Source: Actinomycetota bacterium (lineage in GTDB: Bacteria; Actinomycetota; Actinomycetes; Nanopelagicales; Nanopelagicaceae). From it: DNA of 51,477 bases. The translations under genes and the position numbers were made by a program. The stretch's first letter is position 1; every line of letters starts with the position of its first letter. Below are positions 1 to 9,568 of this stretch, piece after piece. Location: the NCBI GenBank assembly GCA_947372965.1, contig CANBVR010000005.1, positions 1-51,477 on the forward strand, in the 5' to 3' direction. The notes beneath the pieces were generated by a model that was not told the origin of the DNA, did not search any database, and saw only the letters and a list, made by a program, of their open reading frames with translations.

Positions 1-728
1 GTGTTGTAAACATGACAATCACAATCTTTACGAACCTTTCCCATCCGGCTCAAGGCATATGTCCGCGAAGCAATTACTTGACTAGCCATTGCAGCCTGTG
101 GCCAGGAAGAGGGAACTTCGCTAATTCCATATAAATATTGATCATGAAGACGAAGGCTTTCTGTGACTTCAATCCGATATCCAACGGAAGTAATTGGAAC
201 TGCTCGCACCTGCAAGAACCCGTATTTAACTTTAAATGTAGTCTTACCAACTTTCTGCGTAACCGTTGCCGAATCTCCCTGCCAGTTAACGGTCCAGAGG
301 TTAGCGCTGCCGTGAATTACTGCTGGTAGCTTATTGGTTCTTGAAGTTGCGACCACTGTTTTTCCAATTATGGAAAAGGAGAGAGTTGTCGATGAATCCA
401 AGTTTGTTGAAGTGTTCGAATCACTTGCAATTGCGAAATTTCCTGTTGGGGAAATGGAAAAGGAAACGCTCGTTACTTGATGTGCGATATTTACTCGAAT
501 GGTTTGCGTATCCTCCACGGGAACAACTGCAGTCCCGGGAAAGTAATAATTAAGAATCTCCGTAGCGCTTTTACCCTCAAGGGCCTGACCTTTTGCGCCG
601 ATCTGGCTTAGCCCAACCCCATGACCATAACCTGAGCCATTAAAAGTGAATGAGGTAGGTATTGCAGCATGAGCAGCGTTTGTTAAAAGCAAGCAGGCGC
701 CGAGTGCAAAGAACCAGATCTTCTTCAT
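1..728 (-). CDS. SpoIID/LytB domain secreted protein, C-terminus cut by window edge
   Basis: Reading the minus strand from ATG at 728 gives 242 codons with no stop before the window edge. It begins MKKIWFFALGACLLLTNAAHA, a typical signal peptide with an AHA cleavage site, so it is exported. Residues about 30-45 contain GSGYGHGVGLSQIGAKG, the glycine/histidine motif of SpoIID/LytB proteins. Near the edge, LYGISEVPSSWPQAAMASQV followed by IASRTYAL matches the core SpoIID segment. In sporulators SpoIID cuts denuded glycan strands. In actinobacteria such proteins probably act on the cell wall or its polymers, but their substrate is unclear. The start overlaps the glycosyltransferase stop as ATGA, so the two are co-translated. 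Confidence 0.85.
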   Translation of the reverse strand, partial: MKKIWFFALGACLLLTNAAHAAIPTSFTFNGSGYGHGVGLSQIGAKGQALEGKSATEILNYYFPGTAVVPVEDTQTIRVNIAHQVTSVSFSISPTGNFAIASDSNTSTNLDSSTTLSFSIIGKTVVATSRTNKLPAVIHGSANLWTVNWQGDSATVTQKVGKTTFKVKYGFLQVRAVPITSVGYRIEVTESLRLHDQYLYGISEVPSSWPQAAMASQVIASRTYALSRMGKVRKDCDCHVYN

Positions 729-1702
729 TCTTCTTCTGCGATCAAACCTTTTGGTGAAAGTAGAAAACCAGCTCCCCACACCATGTGCATAGTGCCAATT
801 ACAAATGGGAGAAGTAGTTTTTCAATTAATGATTTTCCAATGACTAAACTTCCCATAATTATTAAAACGAGGTAAACCGCAATTGGAAATAGCGCAACGG
901 CTCCAAAGAATATTGAAGCAACGACTGATCCCATAATTATTGCAACTGCGGCTGGGGGTGCAAGATAACGATAGTTAACAGTTCCTTTATGGCTACGGAC
1001 AACTGCTCGGCGCCAAGTTCCATATTGGAAATATTGTTTTGCCAGTGCCTTCAATGAAGATCGAGGTCGATAATTAACCACAAGTGTTGGATCGAACCAG
1101 ACGATTCCACCTTTTTCCCGGAGACGATGATTTAATTCCCAATCTTGCGCACGGGTGAATCTCTCGTCATAACCACCAGCATCAATAAGTGCCTGCTTCA
1201 AGAATGTTCCAAGATAAACCGTATCTGAAGGCCCGGCGCTCCCACCGGTGTGAAACCTAGATGCACCGACGCCAAGTGGTGAGCGCATTGCGGTTGCTAC
1301 GGCTCGTTCAAACTTTGTTTTCCCAACTGCAGCCATGATGCCGCCAACATTTACGGCGCCAGTTTTCAATAGAATCGTTACGGCATCTAATAAATATGTA
1401 TTTGATATTTCAGCATGCCCATCAATTCGCGAAATAATTGGATAACGAGCTTTTTGAATTGCTGTGTTTAATCCATTCGCAGTTCTGCCCGTTGGGTTTT
1501 CTACAAGGATTACTCGGGGGTCTCTTCTCGCGAGCGCTTTTGCTATCTCGTTAGTTCGGTCGTTAGATGGACCGAGAGCCAGGATGACCTCAAACTCGCT
1601 CGGATATTGCTGTTTAAGGATCGCTGAAATACTTTGATCTAAATCTCGTTCCTCATTGAGGATCGGCAAGACCACCGATACGCCTGGCAAAACCTCATTC
1701 AT
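725..1702 (-). CDS. ExoA-like family 2 glycosyltransferase, membrane-anchored
   Basis: A 325-residue GT-A glycosyltransferase. The N-terminus VSVVLPILNEERDLDQSI is the nucleotide-sugar binding start of family 2, DGHAEIS (about residues 93-99) is the metal-binding DxD-like site, and RAQDWELNHRL (about 184-194) carries the ED/QDWE catalytic region. The C-terminal third has hydrophobic segments (about 245-315) that should anchor it in the membrane. The layout resembles succinoglycan synthase ExoA, so it probably adds sugars to a lipid-linked exopolysaccharide or wall polymer. Donor and acceptor cannot be read from sequence. It sits head to head with UDP-glucose dehydrogenase, 50 bases away, which would supply UDP-glucuronate. 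TAACGT lies 8 bases before its ATG. Confidence 0.85.
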   Translation of the reverse strand: MNEVLPGVSVVLPILNEERDLDQSISAILKQQYPSEFEVILALGPSNDRTNEIAKALARRDPRVILVENPTGRTANGLNTAIQKARYPIISRIDGHAEISNTYLLDAVTILLKTGAVNVGGIMAAVGKTKFERAVATAMRSPLGVGASRFHTGGSAGPSDTVYLGTFLKQALIDAGGYDERFTRAQDWELNHRLREKGGIVWFDPTLVVNYRPRSSLKALAKQYFQYGTWRRAVVRSHKGTVNYRYLAPPAAVAIIMGSVVASIFFGAVALFPIAVYLVLIIMGSLVIGKSLIEKLLLPFVIGTMHMVWGAGFLLSPKGLIAEEE

Positions 1703-1739
1703 AAAGGCCCACGTTACCGTTACCTCTCATAAGTGGCGC

Positions 1740-1745
1740 TAGTAT
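1740..1745 (+). promoter_or_regulatory. -10 box for a leaderless ugd transcript
   Basis: TAGTAT fits the TANNNT -10 pattern and ends 7 bases before the ugd ATG, so transcription should begin at or one base before the start codon. There is no Shine-Dalgarno sequence in between. No clear -35 hexamer is visible. Confidence 0.5.
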
Positions 1746-1752
1746 CGGCTCA

Positions 1753-3069
1753 ATGACGCTTAGAGTTTCCGTAATAGGTACTGGATACCTTGGTGCAACC
1801 CATGCTGCTTGCATCTCGTCTCTCGGTTTTGAGGTAATTGGCGTTGATGTCGATCGCGCAAAAATCGAACTTCTATCAAAGGGTAAAGTCCCTTTCTACG
1901 AACCAGATCTCGAAGAACTACTTGAAGCCGAGATTAATTCTGGTCGCTTAACTTTTACAACAGATTTCAGCGCTATCGCTAGCGCTGATATTCACTTTAT
2001 CTGCGTTGGTACCCCACAGCAAAGCAATAGCCTGGCTGCAGATATGCGATTTGTTGATTCCGCCTTGGATGCAATCGCTCCACTGGCCAAGGATGGCTCG
2101 CTTGTCGTTGGTAAATCCACTGTTCCTGTTGGTACCGCCCAACGGCTTCGTGAGCGATTGGCAAAGGTTAACCCCAACGTTGAACTGGCTTGGAATCCAG
2201 AATTCTTACGTGAAGGATTCGCAGTTGAAGATACTCTGCGCCCAAATAGATTAGTAGTTGGCGTTACAAGCGATGGCGCTGAAAATAAATTAAAAGAACT
2301 TTATAAGTCTAATCTTGATGCTGGAACTCCTTGGGTTCGAGCTGACCTACCGACTGCTGAACTTGTAAAAGTTGCTGCAAATTCCTTTTTAGCCACCAAG
2401 ATCTCATTTATTAATGCAATGGCAGAAATTTGCGAGGCGGCTGGTGGCGATGTAACGGTTCTTTCAAAGGCAATTGGTTATGACCCAAGAATTGGAAATC
2501 GCTTTCTCCAGGCCGGTATCGGCTTTGGTGGTGGATGTCTACCCAAAGATATTCGTGCATTTATGGCACGTGCAGGTGAACTTGGTGCGGAGCAAGCTTT
2601 GGAATTCCTTCGCGAAATTGATTCTATTAATCTACGTGCCAGACAACGTGTTATCGAATTAGTAAGAAGTGATTTATCCGATGATTTGCGTGGAAAGAAG
2701 ATTGCAGTGCTGGGTGCTGCTTTCAAACCTGATAGTGATGATGTTCGTGACTCCCCTGCACTTGATATTTCGGCGCAAATTCAAGCTGCTGGGGCAAAGG
2801 TTGTCGTACATGACCCAAAGGCAATTGAAAATGCTCAGAAACGTTTCCCCGCGCTCTCCTTTGAATCTGATATTGAGAAGACTCTTGCTGGCGCAGATTT
2901 GGTTCTCCATTTAACTGAGTGGAAGATCTATCGCGAGATTGATCCGGTAAAAGTTAAGTCACTCGTAGCAGGCGCAATCATGATCGATGGAAGAAATGCG
3001 CTAGACCGCGATAAATGGATTGCCGCAGGTTGGAAATTTAGAGCTTTAGGAAGAGCTTCACACAACTAA
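1753..3069 (+). CDS. ugd: UDP-glucose 6-dehydrogenase
   Basis: Oxidises UDP-glucose to UDP-glucuronate in two NAD-dependent steps, a precursor for acidic polysaccharides. The 438 residues are full length. The Rossmann motif GTGYLG is at 9-14, the thiohemiacetal-forming cysteine is Cys262 in [10 protein letters not shown], and the catalytic lysine is Lys216 in ATKISF. The C-terminal UDP-binding domain starts around residue 320 ([15 protein letters not shown]). The start follows a -10 box by 7 bases, so the mRNA is probably leaderless. It is divergent from the ExoA-like glycosyltransferase. Its TAA overlaps the purE TAG on the other strand by four bases. Confidence 0.96.
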   Translation: MTLRVSVIGTGYLGATHAACISSLGFEVIGVDVDRAKIELLSKGKVPFYEPDLEELLEAEINSGRLTFTTDFSAIASADIHFICVGTPQQSNSLAADMRFVDSALDAIAPLAKDGSLVVGKSTVPVGTAQRLRERLAKVNPNVELAWNPEFLREGFAVEDTLRPNRLVVGVTSDGAENKLKELYKSNLDAGTPWVRADLPTAELVKVAANSFLATKISFINAMAEICEAAGGDVTVLSKAIGYDPRIGNRFLQAGIGFGGGCLPKDIRAFMARAGELGAEQALEFLREIDSINLRARQRVIELVRSDLSDDLRGKKIAVLGAAFKPDSDDVRDSPALDISAQIQAAGAKVVVHDPKAIENAQKRFPALSFESDIEKTLAGADLVLHLTEWKIYREIDPVKVKSLVAGAIMIDGRNALDRDKWIAAGWKFRALGRASHN

Positions 3070-3575
3070 AAGCCGGTGCGCTGATTTCTCTTGGCCGAAA
3101 GGTTTGCACTCTTTGCAAGGGATTCAACACGAGCGTTTTCCATAAGTTCGGCAACCTTCTTGGCAACTTGTGCATCCGATGTACCTAAAATTCGAGCGGC
3201 AAGTAGACCGGCATTCTTAGCATTACCAATACCTACAGTTGCAACGGGAATTCCACCTGGCATCTGAACAATCGACAGTAGAGAATCCATTCCATCTAGA
3301 TACTTGAGCGGAACGGGTACACCGATTACTGGCAAAGTTGTTGCTGCTGCAATCATTCCTGGAAGGTGAGCTGCTCCGCCGGCTCCAGCAATAATTACTT
3401 TATAGCCGTTCTTTTCTGCGCCTTTGGCAAAATCCAACATCTCTTCTGGAGTTCGGTGTGCACTTACAACGCTTGCGATGTAATCAATGCCAAGTGAATC
3501 CAATACCTTTACGGCCTCTTCCATGATTGGCCAATCGGAGTCAGAACCCATCACGATTGCTACCGATTTACTCAT
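3066..3575 (-). CDS. purE: N5-carboxyaminoimidazole ribonucleotide mutase (PurE class I)
   Basis: Converts N5-CAIR to CAIR in purine synthesis. The 169 residues contain [12 protein letters not shown] (10-21), the substrate-phosphate loop, SAHRTPEEM (about 39-47), the class I PurE histidine motif, and [11 protein letters not shown] (about 63-73). The C-terminal tail beyond about 155 is charged and poorly conserved. The ATG follows GGAGTAATCG, a good ribosome site lying inside the purK end, and the two genes overlap by 8 bases, so expression is coupled. Last gene of birA-purK-purE. Confidence 0.96.
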   Translation of the reverse strand: MSKSVAIVMGSDSDWPIMEEAVKVLDSLGIDYIASVVSAHRTPEEMLDFAKGAEKNGYKVIIAGAGGAAHLPGMIAAATTLPVIGVPVPLKYLDGMDSLLSIVQMPGGIPVATVGIGNAKNAGLLAARILGTSDAQVAKKVAELMENARVESLAKSANLSAKRNQRTGF

Positions 3576-4680
3576 CGATTACTCCACTCATGTAGTCAAC
3601 GGCATGTTGTACTTCTTGTTGTAATTCTAGAAGGTTTTCACCAATCAAAGTTACATGTCCAATTTTGCGACCAGCCCGGACTTCCTTGCCATATTGATGA
3701 AATTTAAGGCTCGGAGTACGCGCCATCAGATGGAGATAGGGCCGATACATGTCGCTCTTCTCACCACCTAAAACATTACCCATTACAGAGTAACTCGCTC
3801 TTAGCGCGGTACTTCCAAGTGGCAAATCCAATATTGCTCTTAAGTGTTGTTCGAATTGACTTGTATTTGAGCCCTCAATGCTCCAATGACCTGAATTATG
3901 TGGCCGAAGGGCCAACTCATTTATATAAAAATTTTCTCCCAAAATAAATATCTCAACTGCCATCACACCAACTAATTCAATCCCTTGGGCGATTTCCAAA
4001 GCTGCTTGTTGTACTTGGCGCGCCAGTTCTTCGGTGAGTTGTGGGGCCGGTGTCACGGTTTGTGTGCAAATACCATCTTTTTGAATCGTGAGCGTCGCTG
4101 GCCAAGTAGCAGCTTGATTGTGAGGAGACCTTGCGACCATTACCGAGATTTCATAATCAAAATCTAACTTCTCTTCTAATAAAAGAATTGGAACGCTTTT
4201 GTGCAACTCTGCCAATTCATTTGAGTTCTTAACTACCCAAACGCCTCGACCGTCATAACCCCCTGTTGGAGATTTAGCAATCAAGGGATAAGGCAGTGAA
4301 GTTGGGCCGCCTTCATAGCGCTCCCATTTTGGATTTGGTAGACCGAGCTGGGCGACTTTTTGACGCATTATTAATTTATCTTGTGAGAATGAAAATGACT
4401 CAGATCTCGGATAAACCTTTACACCAGATTGTTCTAGCGCCTTAATAACTCGTTGCGGAACTAATTCGTGTTCAAAAGTCACAACATCGCAGCCCTTTGC
4501 AAAGGTAACTACATCGGCGGCACTTTCGTAATCGCCAACAATAAAATTCGCTATTTGGGCAGCCGAGTCAGCTTGGCTTGCCGCAAAAACTTTAAATTCA
4601 ATTCCTAAATCATTGGCTGGAATCGCCATCATCCGAGCAAGTTGCCCAGCTCCGATAACTCCAACTCTAGGAAAGCTCAC
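3568..4680 (-). CDS. purK: 5-(carboxyamino)imidazole ribonucleotide synthase
   Basis: ATP-grasp enzyme that carboxylates AIR to N5-CAIR with bicarbonate, feeding PurE next door. It starts with GTG at 4680, giving the family N-terminus [13 protein letters not shown]. The ATP-grasp region holds [17 protein letters not shown] (about 132-148), and the C-terminal part holds [17 protein letters not shown] (about 253-269), which is diagnostic of PurK. Length 370 is normal. It starts 9 bases after the birA stop and overlaps purE. Confidence 0.96.
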   Translation of the reverse strand: MSFPRVGVIGAGQLARMMAIPANDLGIEFKVFAASQADSAAQIANFIVGDYESAADVVTFAKGCDVVTFEHELVPQRVIKALEQSGVKVYPRSESFSFSQDKLIMRQKVAQLGLPNPKWERYEGGPTSLPYPLIAKSPTGGYDGRGVWVVKNSNELAELHKSVPILLLEEKLDFDYEISVMVARSPHNQAATWPATLTIQKDGICTQTVTPAPQLTEELARQVQQAALEIAQGIELVGVMAVEIFILGENFYINELALRPHNSGHWSIEGSNTSQFEQHLRAILDLPLGSTALRASYSVMGNVLGGEKSDMYRPYLHLMARTPSLKFHQYGKEVRAGRKIGHVTLIGENLLELQQEVQHAVDYMSGVIDE

Positions 4681-4689
4681 TTCCCAAGG

Positions 4690-5463
4690 TTACTTGTTAT
4701 TGTTTAAATGAATTAAATCGCCAACCGTTATTACAGTACCTGAGTCCAAAATCAACCCGCCACTTGGATCGATCGCGGTGGCAATCCCCCGAACTTCCAG
4801 CCCTCCAGGCAATGTTGCTAAGACTTTGCCTCCGATAGTGCCGCACTTTGATAGGTAGGCGCTGGTTAGGTCTTCACCGGACTCATAACGCCTTAGAAGT
4901 TCCTCAAAGTTATCTAGAACCTTTGCCAATAAATAATTGCGATCAAGAATTTGTCCAGTTACAAGAAAAATTGAAGTTGCAGTAGGCACTGGAAGTTGCT
5001 CTTCAAGTGTTGAGACATTTATTCCAATTCCGATAATAATCCCATTGCCTGAAACTTCTGCCAAAAGTCCTGCAACTTTTTTGCCATCAAATAAAATATC
5101 ATTTGGCCACTTGCATTCAAATTTATTGTTCTTGGTAAGTTCTGAAATAGATTTTGCGGTGGCTAAACCAGCGATCAATGAGATAAAACCAAATTTATCT
5201 AAATCCATTTTAGGTTCAACATAAAAAGAAAAAAGTAGGGCACAAGATTTCGGAGCTTCGAAGGTTCGATCGAGGCGACCACGACCAGCACTTTGAAATT
5301 CAGTTGCGATAACACTTCCTGGAGTTGGGTTAGATTCACGAAGTAGAGTCTGAGTCGAAGATGTTTCTTCAATCACTGATACCCGCCAGTAAGGGCTCGA
5401 AAGCGCGCCTGTTATGGCTGTACTACTCAGTAATTCAAGATCCACTTTATGCACTCGATTCAT
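4690..5463 (-). CDS. birA: Biotin-[acetyl-CoA-carboxylase] ligase
   Basis: Makes biotinyl-AMP and attaches biotin to the carboxylase lysine. The 257 residues contain QSAGRGRLDR (about 57-66), the biotinyl-AMP binding loop, and KWPNDILFDGKKVAGLLAE (about 116-134) with the active-site lysine. There is no N-terminal helix-turn-helix, so this is the monofunctional ligase and not the E. coli-type repressor. It is divergent from the carboxylase operon with only 24 bases between starts. Its target is presumably the BCCP domain of the alpha subunit at 7810-9525. It leads the birA-purK-purE unit. Confidence 0.93.
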   Translation of the reverse strand: MNRVHKVDLELLSSTAITGALSSPYWRVSVIEETSSTQTLLRESNPTPGSVIATEFQSAGRGRLDRTFEAPKSCALLFSFYVEPKMDLDKFGFISLIAGLATAKSISELTKNNKFECKWPNDILFDGKKVAGLLAEVSGNGIIIGIGINVSTLEEQLPVPTATSIFLVTGQILDRNYLLAKVLDNFEELLRRYESGEDLTSAYLSKCGTIGGKVLATLPGGLEVRGIATAIDPSGGLILDSGTVITVGDLIHLNNNK

Positions 5464-5487
5464 TTACGGAGGCTTAACTAGTACCTT

Positions 5488-7017
5488 ATGACCGTGACTG
5501 ATGATATTCGCACAACCGCTGGAAAGATCGCTGATCTACGCCGTCGTCGTCTCGAGGCGCAGACCAGTCCGCAAGAAGCTGTTGATAAGCGCCATGCAAA
5601 AGGAAAGTTCACTGCTCGCGAGCGTATTGAACGCCTGGTTGATGCCGGCTCTTTCGTCGAAATGGATTCTTTAGTTCATGAAGGTGTGATCACTGGACAT
5701 GCAACTGTTGATGGACGCGCGATTGCAATCTACTCTCAAGATTTCTTAATTTTCGGCGGTTCACTTGGAGAAGTGGTCGGCCAAAAGATCGTGAAGGTAA
5801 TGGAATTTGCACTTAAGAGTGGCATTCCAATTGTTGGCATTAATGACTCTGGTGGTGCTCGAATTCAAGAAGGCGTTGCCTCTCTAAGTCAGTATGGTGA
5901 AATCTTTAAGCGAAATGTCCGCGCCTCAGGTGTAATTCCTCAAATCTCATTAATCATGGGGCCAACCGCTGGTGGTGCTGTTTACTCTCCTGCCATTACC
6001 GACTTCATAGTTATGGTTAATGAAACCTCACAAATGTTTATTACTGGCCCAGATGTAATCAAGGCTGTTACCGGTGAAGAAGTTGGAATGGAAGAGCTTG
6101 GTGGTGGGCTAACACACAACACCAAGACTGGAAATTCACATTACCTTGCCGATAGCGAAGATGACGCCCTTGATTTTGTTAAGGCTCTACTTTCCTATCT
6201 TCCAAGTAATAACATGGATGAGACTGTTGTGCTTCCTGCAACTGAAAGTGATGACGTTGCGCCATCAGATCGTGCCCTTGATTCCTTAATTCCTGATAAT
6301 CCAAATAAGCCTTATGACATGAAGGTCCTTATCGAGGCGATCCTTGACGAAGCAGATTTCTTAGAAGTTCACACTCTCTTTGCGCCAAATATGATCGTTG
6401 GGTTCGGTCGTATTGAAGGTCATAGCGTCGGTATCGTTGCCAATCAGCCACAACAATTTGCCGGAACTCTAGATATCAATGCGTCGGAAAAAGCAGCTCG
6501 GTTTGTTCGTACCTGTGATGCTTTTGGTATCCCGGTAATTACCTTGGTTGATGTTCCAGGCTTCTTGCCAGGTACCGAGCAAGAGTGGAACGGAATTATT
6601 CGTCGTGGCGCCAAGTTGCTTTATGCATATGGTGAGGCAACCGTCCCACTTATTACAGTGATTACTCGCAAGGCTTTTGGTGGCGCTTACATCGTCATGG
6701 GATCAAAGCATTTAGGTGCTGATGTGAACTTGGCTTGGCCGACAGCTCAGATTGCAGTTATGGGGGCTCAAGGAGCAGTAAATATCCTGCATCGTAAGGA
6801 GATTGCTGATTCAAAAGACGCTGAGAAAACTCGCAAGGAACTAATCGATAATTATGAGGATACTTTACTGAATCCTTACATCGCCGCCGATCGCGGATTC
6901 ATTGACCAAGTAATTGAGCCACAAGAAACACGTAACCAAATTACAAAGGCGCTACGCGCACTTCGAAATAAGCGCGTTGCTCTTCCACCTCGCAAGCATG
7001 GAAACATTCCTCTCTAA
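5488..7017 (+). CDS. accD5: Acyl-CoA (acetyl/propionyl-CoA) carboxylase beta subunit, carboxyltransferase
   Basis: The 509 residues form a two-half crotonase-fold carboxyltransferase that moves carboxyl from biotin to acyl-Co[13 protein letters not shown] (about 120-131) and [12 protein letters not shown] (about 158-169) are the N-domain acyl-CoA/oxyanion motifs. [14 protein letters not shown] and [13 protein letters not shown] mark the C domain. This is the actinobacterial AccD5/PccB layout, so malonyl-CoA or methylmalonyl-CoA are both possible products. No clear ribosome site: GGAGG lies 15 bases upstream. First gene of accD-accE-maf-accA. The gene symbol is by similarity; AccD paralogues are hard to separate by eye. 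Confidence 0.93.
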   Translation: MTVTDDIRTTAGKIADLRRRRLEAQTSPQEAVDKRHAKGKFTARERIERLVDAGSFVEMDSLVHEGVITGHATVDGRAIAIYSQDFLIFGGSLGEVVGQKIVKVMEFALKSGIPIVGINDSGGARIQEGVASLSQYGEIFKRNVRASGVIPQISLIMGPTAGGAVYSPAITDFIVMVNETSQMFITGPDVIKAVTGEEVGMEELGGGLTHNTKTGNSHYLADSEDDALDFVKALLSYLPSNNMDETVVLPATESDDVAPSDRALDSLIPDNPNKPYDMKVLIEAILDEADFLEVHTLFAPNMIVGFGRIEGHSVGIVANQPQQFAGTLDINASEKAARFVRTCDAFGIPVITLVDVPGFLPGTEQEWNGIIRRGAKLLYAYGEATVPLITVITRKAFGGAYIVMGSKHLGADVNLAWPTAQIAVMGAQGAVNILHRKEIADSKDAEKTRKELIDNYEDTLLNPYIAADRGFIDQVIEPQETRNQITKALRALRNKRVALPPRKHGNIPL

Positions 7018-7193
7018 TGAACTCCAGAAATAAGCGATTTACGGTTGTAAGTGGAACGCCTTCAAAGCAAGAGCTAGCGGCTTTAGAGAAGTCACTTCCA
7101 ACGCCAGTTGTTAAGAAAGTAGAGACCGCAAGTCTTTGGCGTAAGTCTCAGATTCGCCAACCGCTTCCAAGAAAATGGGGACAAACTTTCTAA
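7017..7193 (+). CDS. accE: Small acyl-CoA carboxylase epsilon-like subunit (AccE)
   Basis: A 58-residue ORF whose ATG overlaps the last base of the accD TAA stop and whose own TAA overlaps the next ATG, so translation is coupled at both ends. It has the epsilon-family pattern: an N-terminal beta strand (FTVVSGTPSKQELAALEKSL) and a Trp/Pro-rich tail (SLWRKSQIRQPLPRKWG). In actinobacteria AccE binds the beta subunit and raises carboxylase activity. Position directly after accD supports the call. The family is poorly conserved, so this rests on context plus the tail pattern. Confidence 0.8.
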   Translation: MNSRNKRFTVVSGTPSKQELAALEKSLPTPVVKKVETASLWRKSQIRQPLPRKWGQTF

Positions 7194-7813
7194 TGTCTTC
7201 CAATCGCAAGGTCGTGTTAGCCTCAGCATCTCCTGCCAGAAAGCGCTTACTTGAATCAGGTGGTGTGGCTTTCGAAGTAATTGTTAGCGGAGTTGACGAG
7301 GAAGATCCAAAAATTACCTCCCTATCGCCGAAAGAGATGGTGATAGCTCTTGCGATTCTTAAAGCTCACACAGTTAAGGAAAAAGTAGGAAATAACCATT
7401 TAATTATCGGATGCGATTCAACCTTTGAATTTAACGGGCAATCTCTCGGAAAGCCAGGAAGCGCTGAAGTAGCAATTGCCCGATGCAAAGAACTTCGTGG
7501 AAATTTTGGTTATCTTCATACTGGGCAATGTGTAATTGATACCGAGAATGGGATCGAAGTTTCAGACATCTCAACTTCAAAAGTTTATTTTGCGCAAATG
7601 AGCGATGATGAGATTGAAAGCTACGTAGCAACTGGCGAACCGCTTGCGGTTGCAGGTGGATTTACGCTTGATGGTTTAAGTTCACCATTTATCTCCCGAA
7701 TCGAGGGCGACTCGACTGGAATTATTGGATTATCAATGCCGCACCTAAGACTTGCCATAAATTCACTTGGGTTATATTGGTCTGATATTGCAAGAACGGC
7801 GGTAAATGCATGA
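7193..7813 (+). CDS. maf: Maf family nucleoside triphosphate pyrophosphatase
   Basis: Housekeeping NTP pyrophosphatase that removes non-canonical or modified nucleotides. The N-terminus [18 protein letters not shown] is the Maf phosphate-binding signature, and [18 protein letters not shown] (about 68-85) holds the catalytic Asp region. I chose ATG at 7193 because it overlaps the accE stop as TAATG and matches the family start. An in-frame ATG at 7175 would add six residues. Length 206. The stop overlaps the next gene as ATGA. Maf lies inside the carboxylase operon in many actinobacteria. Confidence 0.93.
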   Translation: MSSNRKVVLASASPARKRLLESGGVAFEVIVSGVDEEDPKITSLSPKEMVIALAILKAHTVKEKVGNNHLIIGCDSTFEFNGQSLGKPGSAEVAIARCKELRGNFGYLHTGQCVIDTENGIEVSDISTSKVYFAQMSDDEIESYVATGEPLAVAGGFTLDGLSSPFISRIEGDSTGIIGLSMPHLRLAINSLGLYWSDIARTAVNA

Positions 7814-9525
7814 AGGCAGTCCTTATCGCCAACCGTGGAGAAATTGCAGTACGCGTAGCTCGTGCCGCACGTGATCATGGAATCAAATCAATTGCAATCT
7901 ATTCCGATGAAGATCGCGCATCTCTTCACGTAGAAACAGCGGATGAGGCCTATGCACTAAATGGTCTCTCAGCAGCAGAGACTTACCTAGATCAAAATAA
8001 GATAATTGAGATTGCGAAAAAATCTGGCGCAGATGCAGTTCATCCGGGTTACGGATTCTTATCGGAAAATGCTGACTTTGCTGACCGCGTTATTGCCGCT
8101 GGCTTAATTTGGATTGGGCCACCGCCCGCTGCAATTCGAGCGCTAGGCGATAAAGTTTCAGCAAGAAAGATCGCAGCAACTGTTGGTGCCCCTCTCGTTG
8201 CTGGCACTATCGACCCGGTTGATTCACCAGATGAAGTGATCGCCTTCGCAAAGGAACACGGACTTCCAGTTGCGATTAAGGCAGCACATGGTGGTGGCGG
8301 GCGTGGATTGAAGGTAGCTCGAAACTTAGAAGAGATTCCGGAACTTTTTGCATCAGCAGTACGTGAGGCAATTACCGGCTTTGGCCGCGGCGAATGCTTC
8401 GTAGAACGCTACTTAGATAAGCCACGTCACGTTGAAACTCAATGCTTAGTAGATTCTCACGGCAACGCAGTGGTTGTAAGTACTCGTGACTGTTCACTCC
8501 AACGTCGCCACCAGAAGCTTGTTGAAGAGGCGCCTGCGCCATTTTTAACGCAAGCTCAAATTGACCAACTTTATTCATCAAGTAAAGCGATCATGAAAGA
8601 GGCTGGTTACATCGGCGCTGGAACTTGCGAGTTCCTAATTGGTTCTGATGGCACAATTTCTTTCCTTGAAGTAAATACTCGCCTACAAGTTGAACACCCA
8701 GTCTCCGAAGAAGTCACTGGAATTGATTTAGTTCGCGCCCAATTCCGAATTGCCGATGGCGAGAAAATTGACCCGGTTGACCCAATTATTCGTGGACACA
8801 GTATTGAATTTCGAATTAACGGTGAAGATCCTGGAAATGGTTTCCTTCCGTCACTTGGAACTATTACTAAGTGGGAAGTTCCATTTGGTCCAGGGGTTCG
8901 CATTGATGCTGGCTTTGACTATGGCCACACAATTGGAACGCACTTTGATTCTCTACTTGCAAAATTAATTGTTACCGGTTCAACTCGTGAAGAAGCGCTC
9001 TCTAGAGCTCGCCGCGCGCTTAAAGAATTTGAGATTGGCGGCCTAGCTACTGCCCTTCCATTCCATCGTGCCATCATTAACGATCCAAATTTTTATGAAA
9101 AATTTAAAGTTTATACAAGCTATATTGAAAATGAATTCAATAATGAGATCCCAGCCTTCTCTTTTAAGCAAGGCGTTGCAGATTCCAAGGCGGCTTCACA
9201 GAAAGTCGTTGCCGAAGTCAATGGCCACCGTTTTGAGGTTTTGATTCACACACCTGAACCAATCCAAAAGCGCCACCGAGTCAAGAGCAATGCAATCGGA
9301 CAAGCGTCCGGGGATTCTCTAAATAGCCCAATGCAAGGAACTGTCGTAAAGATTGTTAAATCAAATGGTGATCGCGTTGAAACTGGCGATCTAATTGTTG
9401 TCCTAGAAGCGATGAAGATGGAACAGCCACTGATTGCCCATAAGGCTGGAACCATCGCCAAATTGCAAGTTAGCGTTGGCGAAACAGTCGCAAGTGGTTC
9501 CACCCTCTGCGTTATTGAGGATTAG
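7810..9525 (+). CDS. accA3: Acyl-CoA carboxylase alpha subunit: biotin carboxylase fused to BCCP
   Basis: The 571-residue protein carries biotin carboxylase (about 1-445) and biotin carboxyl carrier (about 500-571) domains. Visible marks are [14 protein letters not shown] at the start, [10 protein letters not shown] in the ATP-grasp glycine loop, [18 protein letters not shown] at the active site, and EAMKMEQ with biotinyl Lys536. It carboxylates biotin with ATP and bicarbonate and passes it to the beta subunit upstream. The BirA across the divergent promoter is the likely ligase. It overlaps maf by four bases (ATGA). Confidence 0.95.
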   Translation: MKAVLIANRGEIAVRVARAARDHGIKSIAIYSDEDRASLHVETADEAYALNGLSAAETYLDQNKIIEIAKKSGADAVHPGYGFLSENADFADRVIAAGLIWIGPPPAAIRALGDKVSARKIAATVGAPLVAGTIDPVDSPDEVIAFAKEHGLPVAIKAAHGGGGRGLKVARNLEEIPELFASAVREAITGFGRGECFVERYLDKPRHVETQCLVDSHGNAVVVSTRDCSLQRRHQKLVEEAPAPFLTQAQIDQLYSSSKAIMKEAGYIGAGTCEFLIGSDGTISFLEVNTRLQVEHPVSEEVTGIDLVRAQFRIADGEKIDPVDPIIRGHSIEFRINGEDPGNGFLPSLGTITKWEVPFGPGVRIDAGFDYGHTIGTHFDSLLAKLIVTGSTREEALSRARRALKEFEIGGLATALPFHRAIINDPNFYEKFKVYTSYIENEFNNEIPAFSFKQGVADSKAASQKVVAEVNGHRFEVLIHTPEPIQKRHRVKSNAIGQASGDSLNSPMQGTVVKIVKSNGDRVETGDLIVVLEAMKMEQPLIAHKAGTIAKLQVSVGETVASGSTLCVIED

Positions 9526-9541
9526 CCTCTCTTTTCCGCAT

Positions 9542-9562
9542 CTGTACAGCCTGGAGTAAGTT
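9542..9562 (+). promoter_or_regulatory. Promoter region of the punA-deoC operon: palindrome plus leaderless -10
   Basis: TAAGTT at 9557-9562 fits TANNNT and ends exactly 6 bases before the punA ATG, giving a leaderless start. Just upstream, 9542-9549 is the perfect palindrome CTGTACAG, which lies between the expected -35 and -10 and could be an operator half or core. No good -35 hexamer is present, so activator dependence is possible. Confidence 0.45.
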
Positions 9563-9568
9563 AGGGCT

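Noticed and set aside
341-553. Plus-strand open frames at 138-329 and 341-553
   Set aside because: They run antisense to the SpoIID-domain protein, which has a signal peptide and recognisable motifs on the minus strand. The plus-strand products have no known pattern or ribosome site.
9514-9536. Terminator after the acyl-CoA carboxylase alpha gene
   Set aside because: Only a 4-pair GAGG/CCTC stem before a short T run. Too weak to claim.
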